Origin: Bacillus sp. FJAT-29814
GTDB lineage: Bacteria; Bacillota; Bacilli; Bacillales; Cytobacillaceae
Direction: 5' to 3'
DNA: 63,326 bases
Assembly (NCBI RefSeq): GCF_001510715.1
Contig: NZ_LMTJ01000010.1
Location: 27,279-90,604 of the forward strand
Shown here piece after piece: positions 52,343 to 61,334 of this stretch. Each line of letters begins with the position of its first letter. The first letter of the stretch is position 1. The notes under the pieces are model-generated. The model was not told where the DNA came from. It ran no database searches and was given only the letters and a program-made list of their open reading frames with translations. Made by a program: the position numbers and the translations under genes.

Positions 52343-53561
52343 AACTTTCTGTTATTTTTTTATAGGTATCCATAGCGAAATCTTTATGCGGGGTCGGAAG
52401 CAACGATTCAAAATTTTCCACGGCCGTTTTAGCCCATTTTTCAGACTCTTCCCTGTTTCCTAACTCAAAATGGCACCTGGCCTTGTACGAATCCAAGACA
52501 TAAAATAGGGAAAGATCAAATGGGTGGTGCGCATACTCCGGTATTTCTACTTTTTCAAAACAAGCAAGGGCATCGGCATACTGCCCGAGGCCATATAGGG
52601 CCTTCCCTTTTTCAATCAAAAACCAGTCTTCGAAAAGCTCCTCCATTTTTGGATTTTCAAAAAATTGGTCAATGATTTCCAGAGCTTTATAATAATCGTG
52701 CTTGTCCCCGATGAGTGCCATGACCTGAAACAGTTGATAAAAAAGCTTTGTTTGCAAATCATCGGCAAATTCCCCGTATTGCTTTAATTTCATAATATAA
52801 TGCTCTTTTTTTGTGTCATCGGGTACCATTTCTGCCTGAGCAGCCGCCAGCCGGTATAGATCATCGATCCGGTAGAAAATTCGATGTTCCTTGGAAAAAT
52901 GAATCGCACCTTCCATAACTCGTGTGGCTGATTCGGAATCACCAACGGCAAAATGCAACACTGCCTCATGATAATCCAAATCGAGCCGGGTGATCGGGTC
53001 GATGTAAGCATGGTTCTTTTCCAGTTCAGTCCTCTCGTGAAGAAGAATGGTTAACGAGGCTTGATAATCATGTTCGATAAATTTCACCAAAGCACGGAAG
53101 ATACCGACACTTGCCCGTTTTGCTGTCAAGTTCATCTCATCGTACATTTTGGCGGCACGGTCAAAATAATGATCCCACCCGGTTATTTTTTCACGGTAAA
53201 GGCAGCGGGCGTAAATGTCCAATAACCTGGCCGCTTCATACCCTTGTGTAAGCTTTTCAATATAGGGCTCAATCAGGGCGATCAGCGGTTGATGCTTTTC
53301 GCTCCCATTTACATCCTCAGAGTTAAATAGCTTTTCAGCTTGTTCTAGTATTACTCTTAATTCGATGGTACTTACTTCGTCGAGCAGGTCGGAAATTTCG
53401 ACCTGCAGCCGTTTGGCGATATAAGCGAGGCTCTCCATGGATGGCTTCGCCTTATTGTTTTCAATCAGGCTGAGCATTCCTTTTGTCAGCTCGTCACCTG
53501 CCAGCGCCTCAAGCGTCAATTTCTTCTGTTTCCTTATTTTTCGTATTCGTTCACCTAACAT
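52341..53561 (-). CDS. XRE-type HTH regulator with TPR repeats (RRNPP-like)
   Basis: 406 residues from ATG at 53561, behind GAGGAGTGACAAAATCA; the frame is open 18 codons further. N-terminal HTH (LGERIRKIRKQKKLTLEALA, ENNKAKPSMESLAYIAKRL), then helical repeats to the end as in PlcR/NprR/Rap-related regulators, which bind short peptides. No obvious peptide gene lies next to it. It diverges from an MFS exporter; twin 17-bp palindromes between them are probable operators. Confidence 0.8.
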   Translation of the reverse strand: MLGERIRKIRKQKKLTLEALAGDELTKGMLSLIENNKAKPSMESLAYIAKRLQVEISDLLDEVSTIELRVILEQAEKLFNSEDVNGSEKHQPLIALIEPYIEKLTQGYEAARLLDIYARCLYREKITGWDHYFDRAAKMYDEMNLTAKRASVGIFRALVKFIEHDYQASLTILLHERTELEKNHAYIDPITRLDLDYHEAVLHFAVGDSESATRVMEGAIHFSKEHRIFYRIDDLYRLAAAQAEMVPDDTKKEHYIMKLKQYGEFADDLQTKLFYQLFQVMALIGDKHDYYKALEIIDQFFENPKMEELFEDWFLIEKGKALYGLGQYADALACFEKVEIPEYAHHPFDLSLFYVLDSYKARCHFELGNREESEKWAKTAVENFESLLPTPHKDFAMDTYKKITES

Positions 53562-53632
53562 TGATTTTGTCACTCCTCGAAGGGCAGGGGTACTAAAAAC
53601 CCCGCGTAAAAACAAACATTATCTCGCTATAT

Positions 53633-53703
53633 GTTTAATTATATTAAACTTTTGCTTGAAACGGAAGATGTTTCATGTTATGATTTGTTTAATTAAATTA
53701 AAC
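53633..53703 (+). promoter_or_regulatory. MFS gene promoter flanked by twin operators
   Basis: TTGAAA (53656-53661), 17-bp spacer, TATGAT (53679-53684), predicted start near 53691. GTTTAATTATATTAAAC (53633-53649) lies just above the -35 and GTTTAATTAAATTAAAC (53687-53703) covers the start; centres are 54 bp apart. A third dyad TGAAAC-N7-GTTTCA (53657-53675) overlaps the -35 and the spacer. Strong pattern for repression of the exporter and perhaps autoregulation of the regulator. Confidence 0.75.
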
Positions 53704-53728
53704 TTTTGTGAAAAAGGCGGGGATTTTC

Positions 53729-55030
53729 ATGGATGCCGGCTTGAAGTTGAAAAAAGCGACGTATCATTTATGGACGTTTACTATCAGTAAGCTAATATCA
53801 TCATTTGGTGCGCAGGTTTATGCGTTTGCGATTAGTTTTTATATTTTACAGGCAACGGGGTCCGCAACAAGCTTTGCGACAAACCTTATATGTAACCTCC
53901 TGCCACGGACACTGGCGGCTCCGTTCGCGGGATATTTGGTGGATAGATATTCGAGAAAACGGATTATTATCGTTGCTCAGATTGCGACAACCTTGGCAAT
54001 AGGAGGATTATTGGCCGTCAGTTTAACCTCCGGTTTGTCGTTGACCGCGATTTATGCCACATCCTGCATATTGTCGTTAACCTCAATGTTTTCAGGCGTT
54101 ACCTTTACTTCGTCAGTAACAGGGCTCGTTGATGAAGCGAGAGTGCAGCGGGCAATGTCTTTAAATCAAATGTCGATTTCCTTTGCATCGATTGCCAGCC
54201 CGGCAGTTGGCGGCCTGTTATATGGCGCCGTTTCGATGCCAATCTTCTTGATGACGTATATGATTGCTTCCGTTATTGCGGTTTTGCTCGAATCGACGAT
54301 GAATTTTAATCTTTATGCCAATCGAAAGGAAACGGCTGAAGGGGAGTCAAAAGAATCGATGTGGCAAAGCATGAAGGCAGGGGTCAGTTATTTGAAACTG
54401 CAGCCGCTGTTGATGGTGATTATTTGGGTTTCACTGCTGATCAATTTCCTGTTCGGGGCATTCGAAGTCGGCTATTCCTTCGTCCTGATTGAAAAATTAA
54501 AAATGGCCTCGCAGCATTTCGGGTTTACTCAAGGGGCGTTTGCTGTTGGGATGCTGCTGTTTTCAATCTATTTTTCGATAAGAAAGGAAGTGCAGTTTCC
54601 GCTGGTCGTTTCCAAGCGTGGAATCATCGGTATGGGGGTAATCATGGGGATGATGGCCTTGCCGCTGCTGATAAAACTGTCATATAACGGTGCCTTTGGC
54701 TACTATACGCTGGCGATGTTTGTATTTGGGGCCTTAGTGATTATTGTAAATACACCGATTCAAGTCATGATGCAAAAGCAAATTGCTGATGATTATAAAG
54801 GCCGGGTGTTTTCGATTGTGGAAACGATGGCGATGGCCTTAATGCCACTAGGAATGGTTCTCTATGGTTTCTTGTATGATGTATTCCCTGCTCAATGGAT
54901 TTTAATTTCATCTGCCGCTCTTTTGGTTGGAGTAGTGTTAATTATGGTAAGACCATCTGTAATCAAGAATGCACACCCTGAACTGGCGGAAGGGAAAGCA
55001 TTAAAAACGGAAGCAAGTGTCGTTTCCTAA
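53729..55030 (+). CDS. MFS family exporter
   Basis: 433 residues from ATG at 53729 behind GGCGGGG; the frame extends to a GTG at 53708. About twelve membrane helices, MFS_3-type. The loop motif YLVDRYSRKRIII after helix 2 is typical of drug and siderophore exporters. Substrate unknown. The divergent HTH-TPR regulator probably controls it. Confidence 0.87.
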   Translation: MDAGLKLKKATYHLWTFTISKLISSFGAQVYAFAISFYILQATGSATSFATNLICNLLPRTLAAPFAGYLVDRYSRKRIIIVAQIATTLAIGGLLAVSLTSGLSLTAIYATSCILSLTSMFSGVTFTSSVTGLVDEARVQRAMSLNQMSISFASIASPAVGGLLYGAVSMPIFLMTYMIASVIAVLLESTMNFNLYANRKETAEGESKESMWQSMKAGVSYLKLQPLLMVIIWVSLLINFLFGAFEVGYSFVLIEKLKMASQHFGFTQGAFAVGMLLFSIYFSIRKEVQFPLVVSKRGIIGMGVIMGMMALPLLIKLSYNGAFGYYTLAMFVFGALVIIVNTPIQVMMQKQIADDYKGRVFSIVETMAMALMPLGMVLYGFLYDVFPAQWILISSAALLVGVVLIMVRPSVIKNAHPELAEGKALKTEASVVS

Positions 55031-55080
55031 AAAATCACTTTAAATATACGTCAAGTCTCGATGATGTCGAGGATATTCTT

Positions 55081-55115
55081 AAGGCGGACCTGCATAAGGT
55101 GCTGTCTTTTTTTTT
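55081..55115 (+). terminator. terminator of the MFS gene
   Basis: AAGGCGGACCT pairs with AGGTgCTGTCTT (one bulge), 5-nt loop, long T-run. Confidence 0.75.
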
Positions 55116-55180
55116 CTTCTTGATATGAAACGCATTTCATCATTTACACTTTATGTAAATCAAAGTGGGGGAGGACGAGG

Positions 55181-55543
55181 ATGGTGAACTTTCATAATAA
55201 GGTGTTTCGATGCAAGAGTATTGGCATTCATCGGGATGTTACGAACGAAACGATGTTTTTTTTCAAACAGAATGGTTCGATTGTTCAAGCCAAGTATTAC
55301 GGCGGCAAGGTAACGTATGGGGAGTTAATCGGTCTTGTTAATAATCAAGGAATCCTTCACGTGTCATTTAATCATTCCAATTATGATTCCCAATTCGTCG
55401 GCGGGGTTGGCACTTTTACACTGGAGACGGGAAAGGGGAAGCCATGGATTCTTTATGGAAAATGGACTTGGGCAGACGGTTCCAACTGTGAAGAAAAGCT
55501 GATCATGGAGGAAATAAACAAGATGGTGTTCCATGCTTCATAG
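55181..55543 (+). CDS. small uncharacterised protein (family often mislabelled N-acetylglutamate synthase)
   Basis: 120 residues, mostly beta. FFFKQNGSIVQAKYYGGKVTYGELIG and a tryptophan-rich C-terminal WILYGKWTWADG are like a small Bacillus family that carries the label n-acetylglutamate synthase in databases, with no acetyltransferase motif visible. ATG follows GGGGGAGGACGAGG. Function unknown. Confidence 0.65.
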   Translation: MVNFHNKVFRCKSIGIHRDVTNETMFFFKQNGSIVQAKYYGGKVTYGELIGLVNNQGILHVSFNHSNYDSQFVGGVGTFTLETGKGKPWILYGKWTWADGSNCEEKLIMEEINKMVFHAS

Positions 55544-55611
55544 CCCTTTTCTGGCAAATTTTTAAAAAATGGTTTAGTATTTCTTTAATAATAGGTTGAA
55601 AAGGTGTTCGT

Positions 55612-56574
55612 ATGACAAACATTAAGGACCTTGCCAAAATGGCCGGGGTGTCGGTAACCACTGTTTCACGGGTCTTAAATAATCACCCATATGTGAAAGA
55701 AGAAAAAAGGCAATCGGTCTTAAAGGCCATTGAGGATAGCAATTACCAACCAAATATTAATGCGGTTCATCTTAGTAAGGGAAAAACCTTCCTTGTTGGG
55801 GTGGTATTGCCTGTTTCGGACTCTCCGTATTTTGCGGCACTTGTCACCGGAATTGCCAGTGAGGCGTTTAAAAATCAATACAATCTTGTCTTAATCCAGA
55901 CGAACTATGAACGGAACAGGGAACTGGCAGCGCTGCAAATGCTCAAACAAAAACAAATTGATGGCCTCATCATCTGTTCGCGCGCTTGTGATTGGGCCAC
56001 CATTGAAGCGTATATCCCCTATGGACCGATTGTTTTATGTGAGGACCCAAACGGAAAGAACGTTTCCGCCACGTTTATCGACCATTATAAAAGCTTCATG
56101 AAGGCGTTAGATTATTTATATGGGAAAGGCCACCGGAAAATCGGGTATTGCATCGGCCGCCGAACCGGAACGAATAGCAAATTTCGTGAGCAGGCGTATC
56201 GAGATTTTTTGAAAAAATGCAACCTGCCATTTAACCCAGATTATGTCTTCGAGCGCTGCCTGTATTTAGAGGATGGCGACCGTGTGATCAGGAGCATCAG
56301 CCAAATGGCAGACCCGCCAAGTGCGCTGCTTGTAACCAGTGACCAGGTGGCGGCGGGAATTGTCACCCGGGCTCGGCAGGAAAATATTTTTATACCAGAT
56401 CAATTGGCTCTAATAGGCTTCGACAATCAGCCGATTGCCAAAATGATGAATATCACCACAATGGAAGTACCCCTTATTGATGTAGGTAGAAAACTGTTCC
56501 TACAAGCCATTAACGAAAAAGAAATCACCCATCAGGAAATCGATGTTCAATTAATTGAACGACAAACTGTTTGA
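55612..56574 (+). CDS. LacI family transcriptional regulator
   Basis: 320 residues. N-terminal HTH (TNIKDLAKMAGVSVTTVSRVLNN) with hinge helix, then a periplasmic-binding-protein-like effector domain (FLVGVVLPVSDSPYFAALV, ALIGFDNQPIAKMMNITT). ATG follows AAAAGGTGTTCGT. It lies just upstream of the PTS genes in the same direction, so it may sense a sugar, but those genes show other regulators (cre, RAT). Confidence 0.88.
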   Translation: MTNIKDLAKMAGVSVTTVSRVLNNHPYVKEEKRQSVLKAIEDSNYQPNINAVHLSKGKTFLVGVVLPVSDSPYFAALVTGIASEAFKNQYNLVLIQTNYERNRELAALQMLKQKQIDGLIICSRACDWATIEAYIPYGPIVLCEDPNGKNVSATFIDHYKSFMKALDYLYGKGHRKIGYCIGRRTGTNSKFREQAYRDFLKKCNLPFNPDYVFERCLYLEDGDRVIRSISQMADPPSALLVTSDQVAAGIVTRARQENIFIPDQLALIGFDNQPIAKMMNITTMEVPLIDVGRKLFLQAINEKEITHQEIDVQLIERQTV

Positions 56575-56595
56575 AGGCGGACGGATTGTTGAAAA

Positions 56596-56642
56596 ACCAT
56601 TACCCTAAGGGCTTAAGATGGGCTGGAAACAGTTAGGGTTTT
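56596..56642 (+). terminator. possible terminator after the LacI gene
   Basis: ACCCTAA / TTAGGGT around a 24-nt loop, then TTT. Confidence 0.45.
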
Positions 56643-56647
56643 ACAAA

Positions 56648-56684
56648 TGCTACCGTTTACAAAACAATTTGCATATGGTACGAT
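56648..56684 (+). promoter_or_regulatory. PTS operon promoter with overlapping cre site
   Basis: TGCTACCGTTTACA (56648-56661) fits 13 of 14 positions of the reverse cre consensus. TTTACA (56656-56661) serves as -35, with a 17-bp spacer and TACGAT (56679-56684) as -10; predicted start near 56691. CcpA bound here would block RNA polymerase. Confidence 0.65.
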
Positions 56685-56705
56685 TAGATTAATTTCATAT
56701 CGATC

Positions 56706-56785
56706 ACATGTTACTGATACGATCAGGCATGGTGGTAAAGTAGGAGGATTACTATATCCTTTTATGATACCTCCATGCCTTTTTT
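56706..56785 (+). promoter_or_regulatory. ribonucleic antiterminator (RAT) overlapping a leader terminator
   Basis: The RAT-like stretch runs 56706-56732 (ATGTTACTGATACGATCAGG, as in the B. subtilis ptsG leader). The terminator arms are AGGCATGGTGGTA (56725-56737) and TACCTCCATGCCT (56768-56780), one mismatch, then T. The two structures share 56725-56732 and exclude each other. The convergent BglG-type gene at 59018 encodes the probable binding protein. Confidence 0.85.
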
Positions 56786-56872
56786 GATTGTAAAAATCGG
56801 ATTTTTAAAATCCAATCATTAGGCAAATAGTAATATTATAGCCTTTCATTACATAGTAAGGGAGTAATCAGC

Positions 56873-57355
56873 ATGTTTAACTTTTTTAAAAAGGCAAAAG
56901 AATTGGAACTTTATACACCGGTTAACGGCAAAATCATTCCGCTTTCAGAAGTTCCTGATCCAGTATTCAATCAAAAAATGCTAGGTGAAGGGGCAGCTGT
57001 CATGCCTTCCGGCGGTGACATTCATTCGCCGGTTGACGGCAAAATTATTCAGGTTGCACCAACGAAGCATGCGATTGGAATTTTGGCTGAGGACGGTTCG
57101 GAGATCCTCATTCATGTTGGGCTGGAAACGGTGGGGTTAAAAGGCGAAGGCTTTAACCCGCTTGTAGGTGAAGGAGATAAAGTCACTGCCGGCCAGCCAC
57201 TAATGGAGGTTGATTGGGACTATATTGGTCAGCATGCTTCAAGTACCGTCACGCCAATCGTCATCACCAACAGCCATGACAGCAAAAAGCAATATGAGGT
57301 CACTGGAGAAACAGAAGGAGTTGCCGGCAAAACGGTGATTCTCACTATTAAGTAA
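56873..57355 (+). CDS. PTS glucose-type EIIA component
   Basis: 160 residues, a free-standing EIIA(Glc) domain. Phosphorylated His is H81 (ILIHVGLETV) with the supporting H66 (TKHAIG). ATG follows AAGGGAGTAATCAGC. It passes phosphate from HPr to the EIICB encoded next. In B. subtilis PtsG this domain is fused; here it is separate. Confidence 0.92.
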   Translation: MFNFFKKAKELELYTPVNGKIIPLSEVPDPVFNQKMLGEGAAVMPSGGDIHSPVDGKIIQVAPTKHAIGILAEDGSEILIHVGLETVGLKGEGFNPLVGEGDKVTAGQPLMEVDWDYIGQHASSTVTPIVITNSHDSKKQYEVTGETEGVAGKTVILTIK

Positions 57356-57521
57356 GACGTAAAGAAATAACAGCCCGGCATTAAACGGCTGGGCTGAGCA
57401 ATCTTTAAGGAGGTGATTTTTTTCAAACAGTGAGCTGAAATTCCCATATTACAGGTATTATCTTTTTTTCATCATTAGGTTTTTACAGCACTATTAATTT
57501 AATTTTAGGGGGTAATAAGAA
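57356..57521 (+). other. EIIA-EIICB spacer with hairpin and orphan ribosome binding site
   Basis: Hairpin AGCCCGGC / GGCTGGGCT (57373-57398) without a T-run, then AAGGAGGTGATT (57408-57419), a near-perfect anti-16S match, with no ATG, GTG or TTG at proper distance. EIICB has its own site (AGGGGG) near 57507. Confidence 0.6.
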
Positions 57522-58967
57522 ATGATGAAATATCTTCAAAGAATTGGCCGTTCGTTGATGCTGCCTGTTGCAGTATTGCCGGCAGCCGCGATTTTGATGG
57601 GGATTGGTTATTGGATTGACCCGTCCGGTTGGGGTGGAGACAGTCCGCTTGCGGCGTTTTTAATTAAAGCAGGTGCCTCAATTATTGATAATATTCCAAT
57701 TCTGTTTGCGGTCGGAGTCGCGTTGGGGATGTCCAAGGAAAAAGATGGATCTTCAGCATTGAGCGGTCTGGTCGCTTATCTGGTTGTCACAACTTTACTA
57801 TCAACTGGTTCAGTTGCGTTACTAGAAGGAATTAAACCAGAAGCAGTGGACCCCGCATTCGGGAAAATCGGAAACGCTTTCGTCGGTATTATTTCCGGTA
57901 TTGTGGCATCGATCATGTACAACCGGTTCAGTAACGTCAAGCTGCCGGATGCACTGGCGTTCTTTAGCGGCAAGCGGCTTGTACCGATTATGACGTCTGT
58001 TGCCATGATTGTTGTTTCTGGTGTCTTATTCTTTGTATGGCCGGTTATTTTTACAGGACTAGTTTCATTTGGTAAAGGAATCGCTGAATTGGGAGCTGTC
58101 GGTGCCGGACTATATGGATTCTTCAACCGTCTATTAATTCCAACCGGGCTTCACCATGCTTTAAACTCCGTATTCTGGTTTGACGTTGCCGGCATTAATG
58201 ATATCGGTAACTTCTGGTCTGGCGAGGGTGAAAAAGGTGTTACGGGTATGTATCAGGCAGGCTTCTTCCCAGTCATGATGTTCGGTTTACCTGCTGCTGG
58301 TCTAGCCATGCTTCATACTGCAAAAACGAAGAAGAAAAAGCAAGTGGCTTCTTTAATGTTAGCTGCCGGTTTTGCTGCCTTCTTTACAGGGGTTACTGAA
58401 CCAATCGAATTCGCATTTATGTTTGTTGCACCAGCACTTTATTTAGTTCATGCCATTTTAACAGGTATTTCCTTATTTATCGCAGCAACGTTCCACTGGA
58501 CTGCTGGCTTCGGTTTTAGTGCAGGTTTAGTCGACTTTATCTTGAGCTCAAGATTGCCATTGGCAAATAGCCCTTATATGCTGCTTGTTCAAGGTTTAGT
58601 ATTTGCCGTGATTTATTACTTCCTGTTCCGCTTTATCATTACAAAATTCAACCTGATGACTCCTGGTCGTGAAGAGGATGATGATGAGGCAGTGGAATCT
58701 GGAGCAGTAACAGGCAATAACAAATTTGCTGGAATGGCATCTACCATTTATGATGGACTGGGCGGCGGAGCAAACGTTACCTCGATTGATAACTGTGTCA
58801 CTCGCCTTAGAGTCGAAGTCAAAGACATGAAAGCTGTTGACCAGAAGAAAATTAAATCGACTGGCGTACCGGGAATCAATGTTGTTGGCCCACAAAGCAT
58901 TCAAGTAATCGTTGGGACAAACGTTCAGTTTGTTGCTGATGAAATGGCAAAAATTCATAAGAAGTAA
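57522..58967 (+). CDS. PTS EIICB component, N-acetylglucosamine/glucose type
   Basis: 481 residues. The EIIC part has about ten membrane helices with LMLPVAVLPAAAILMGIGYW, LHHALNSVFWFDVAGINDIG (N-acetylglucosamine-like) and the GVTEPIEFAF signature. The EIIB domain is C-terminal with C425 (SIDNCVTRLR). No fused EIIA; the adjacent gene provides it. The substrate GlcNAc is favoured by the HALNSVFWFD region, but glucose is not excluded. Confidence 0.87.
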   Translation: MMKYLQRIGRSLMLPVAVLPAAAILMGIGYWIDPSGWGGDSPLAAFLIKAGASIIDNIPILFAVGVALGMSKEKDGSSALSGLVAYLVVTTLLSTGSVALLEGIKPEAVDPAFGKIGNAFVGIISGIVASIMYNRFSNVKLPDALAFFSGKRLVPIMTSVAMIVVSGVLFFVWPVIFTGLVSFGKGIAELGAVGAGLYGFFNRLLIPTGLHHALNSVFWFDVAGINDIGNFWSGEGEKGVTGMYQAGFFPVMMFGLPAAGLAMLHTAKTKKKKQVASLMLAAGFAAFFTGVTEPIEFAFMFVAPALYLVHAILTGISLFIAATFHWTAGFGFSAGLVDFILSSRLPLANSPYMLLVQGLVFAVIYYFLFRFIITKFNLMTPGREEDDDEAVESGAVTGNNKFAGMASTIYDGLGGGANVTSIDNCVTRLRVEVKDMKAVDQKKIKSTGVPGINVVGPQSIQVIVGTNVQFVADEMAKIHKK

Positions 58968-58982
58968 ATTTTTACAAAAAAC

Positions 58983-59016
58983 AAACGCTTGGACTGTCAT
59001 TCGGTCCAAGCGTTTT
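58983..59016. terminator. bidirectional terminator between EIICB and the antiterminator gene
   Basis: AAACGCTTGGAC / GTCCAAGCGTTT, 12-bp perfect stem, 9-nt loop, A-rich left and T-rich right. Confidence 0.9.
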
Positions 59017-59017
59017 A

Positions 59018-59833
59018 TTATTTTCGCAGCCTTTCGATATGAAGAGTGAGGTAGCCCAGTTCATGTTCTGGAAGGTTGATGCCGTAATTTTGCGTCAGCT
59101 CTGAAGCAACTTTTTTTGCACAGGCGAAAGCCTGCCTGTATTTTACTTTAATCATCCTCAGCATTTCATCATCCATGGAATTTCCCTCTGCCGTGCCGAT
59201 TCGTGAAATCGTAAAGCGAAGATGGGTGATCAAACGCTGATAAGACAGGTCATCCTCATCCAATTGGATGTTGAGGAAATCCCGGATTGTCTGAACCATG
59301 CTGGCAAGGATGGCTGTTTGCCGGAGTGTTTGCTTCATATCGCCGCCCTGCAGCTTGGCGGTATGGAGATGCAGGGCAATATAGGCGGCCTCATCAACCG
59401 GCATTTTTATTTTGGTCTGTTCTTCTATATGCTTAATGGCCCAAAGACCGATATCGAATTCCTTTTTATATAACAGTTTAATTTCTTGAAACAGTTTATT
59501 TTTGATATGGATCCCATCACGTACTCGTTCGATTGCAAAGGATAAGTGGTCGGTAAGAGAGATATGAATATGGTCATTTAACTTTGTTCCTAGCATCTTC
59601 TCGGCATAGGTGATGATTTGTTCAGAAAGGGCAAAATGCTCTTCCGGTATTTGCAAGAGCAGCTGATGGAATTTTTCATTTTCCTTAAGAACAAACAGCT
59701 TTTCAATTTTAGCAGGGTTGACGATATCATGCCTCTTTTTTTGAAAAGCGATGCCGGCGCCGATGGCAATCTTTTCTTCATTTTGGTCCATGACGACAAC
59801 AGCATTGTTATTGAGGATTTTTTTGATTTTCAC
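59018..59833 (-). CDS. glcT: BglG-family transcriptional antiterminator (GlcT-like)
   Basis: 271 residues from GTG at 59833 (a TTG four codons earlier lies on the binding site AAAGGAG). CAT RNA-binding domain at 1-55 (KIKKILNNNAVVVMDQNEEKIAIG), then PRD1 and PRD2 with histidines in TDHLSFAI, YIALHLHTAK, THLRFTISRI and LTLHIERL. Binds the RAT and prevents termination unless phosphorylated by EIIB. It converges on the PTS genes whose leader carries the RAT. Confidence 0.87.
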   Translation of the reverse strand: MKIKKILNNNAVVVMDQNEEKIAIGAGIAFQKKRHDIVNPAKIEKLFVLKENEKFHQLLLQIPEEHFALSEQIITYAEKMLGTKLNDHIHISLTDHLSFAIERVRDGIHIKNKLFQEIKLLYKKEFDIGLWAIKHIEEQTKIKMPVDEAAYIALHLHTAKLQGGDMKQTLRQTAILASMVQTIRDFLNIQLDEDDLSYQRLITHLRFTISRIGTAEGNSMDDEMLRMIKVKYRQAFACAKKVASELTQNYGINLPEHELGYLTLHIERLRK

Positions 59834-60059
59834 GGTCGAAATCAACTCCTTTGCAACCTGAGGGATGTTGGGAAATGGTTGGTCATTGTTTTTAAAGGAA
59901 TGATTTCATGCATGAACAACTTTAGATTAAATCATTCTTAAAAAGAAATTCGACATAATTTTTGTTTCTCCTGCAGGTACGGTCTCAAATCTGATAAACT
60001 GATGATGGTAGGCAGTTTTTTGTTGATTTATGTCTATTTTACCTGACTGGGAGCCGTTT

Positions 60060-60668
60060 ATGAAGGAATATTACTATGATAAATTGTTGAATATCAAAAC
60101 AAGAGGCGAGCAGCAAGGGTTTTACAAGTCGCTGCATTATCATCGCTACGAGCCAACTCCATACAGTGCGCTGGAAGAACTGTTTAAAAACTATGAGCTA
60201 AAAAAGAGTGACCGTGTGGTAGATTTTGGCTGCGGCAGAGGAAGGCTAAACTTTTATATCGATTATTTTTTCCATACTCCGGTAACGGGAATCGAGATGG
60301 ATGAAACGTGGTTTGAGGCGGCGGTGGTCAATCGGACAAATTATTGGCGAAAAGCAAAACAACGCCGTGAGGGGATGGTGTTCCATTGCTGCTTAGCAGA
60401 AGAGTACCCGATTGCCCCATTGGACAACGTGTTTTATTTTTTCAATCCGTTTTCGGTACAGGTTTTTCGCAAGGTCATCAATCGAATTTTGAGGTCAGTA
60501 GAAGAGTTTCCGCGGGATGTCGAGTTGATTTTGTATTATCCGTCAGAGGAGTATGTTTATTTTTTGGAACAGGACACTGCCTTTGAATTGGTGCAGGAAG
60601 TGAGGGTGCCGTTTGTTTATGAGCACAATCAGAATGAACGGTTTCTAATTTACCGGCTAGAATATTAA
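60060..60668 (+). CDS. class I SAM-dependent methyltransferase
   Basis: 202 residues from ATG at 60060 behind GGGAG; another in-frame ATG lies 10 codons up without a site. Motif I is VVDFGCGRGRLNFYI (about 48-62) and GIEMDETW follows. DNVFYFFNPF could be the motif IV region. Substrate unknown. 16 bp before the LytTR gene, so possibly cotranscribed. Confidence 0.8.
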   Translation: MKEYYYDKLLNIKTRGEQQGFYKSLHYHRYEPTPYSALEELFKNYELKKSDRVVDFGCGRGRLNFYIDYFFHTPVTGIEMDETWFEAAVVNRTNYWRKAKQRREGMVFHCCLAEEYPIAPLDNVFYFFNPFSVQVFRKVINRILRSVEEFPRDVELILYYPSEEYVYFLEQDTAFELVQEVRVPFVYEHNQNERFLIYRLEY

Positions 60669-60684
60669 AGGGGACGGGAATTGG

Positions 60685-61329
60685 ATGGAGAGTATTACGG
60701 TTGTTTCGTTATTGGACGTAATTAGTGAGCTGTTTTCTGAGGAGATTTCGATTGCGGTTTCGAATACACGGGAGTACATCTATTACCGGCCGAGCAAGCG
60801 GATTGATTTGAAGATACGTCCGGGCGATTCGTTGAAGGTGGGGACGATTGCTTTTAAGGCAGTGCAGTCGAAGCAGAAGGTGTCCGAGTTTATTGACCGC
60901 GATGTTTTCGGTGTTCCCTATCACGGGATGGCGGTGCCGTTTTTTCATGAAGGGAAGATGGAGGGCTGTGTGACCGCGATTTTCCCAGCGTTGACGAGTG
61001 GCAAATTGGTCGTGACGATTAAAACACAGGATGGCTGGATCCCTGTGCCATTCTCACAGGTTATTTATTTTGAGGCCAAAGAAAAAAAGACCCATGTTTA
61101 CGCCGAGGGGCACAGCGGTACCCATAAATATTCGCTTCAGGATTTTGAGTTTCAACTGCCGAAAGACGATTTTATCCGCTGTCACCGCTCGTTTATTGTC
61201 AATGTGAATCAAATAAAGGAGATTCATCCCGATACCCACTCGACGTTTATTTTAACCATGAAAAATGGCGATCGTGTGCCGGTGAGCCAATCCTATTCCA
61301 GTTATTTTCGCAGACTGTTGGGATTTTAG
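60685..61329 (+). CDS. LytTR-type regulator with N-terminal PAS-like sensor
   Basis: 214 residues. N-terminal half (about 1-105) looks like a PAS sensor (AVSNTREYIYYRPSKRID). The C-terminal half is a LytTR DNA-binding domain: PFSQVIYFEAKEKKTHVYAE, then FIRCHRSFIVNVNQIKEI. No receiver domain is present, so it responds directly to a small ligand or membrane state. The next gene, a CoA-transferase, is the likely target. Confidence 0.87.
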   Translation: MESITVVSLLDVISELFSEEISIAVSNTREYIYYRPSKRIDLKIRPGDSLKVGTIAFKAVQSKQKVSEFIDRDVFGVPYHGMAVPFFHEGKMEGCVTAIFPALTSGKLVVTIKTQDGWIPVPFSQVIYFEAKEKKTHVYAEGHSGTHKYSLQDFEFQLPKDDFIRCHRSFIVNVNQIKEIHPDTHSTFILTMKNGDRVPVSQSYSSYFRRLLGF

Positions 61330-61334
61330 TATTG

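Noticed and set aside
57522..58967. PtsG-type glucose EIICBA
   Set aside because: The EIIA domain is not fused and the EIIC part has N-acetylglucosamine-type sequence; kept as GlcNAc/glucose type.
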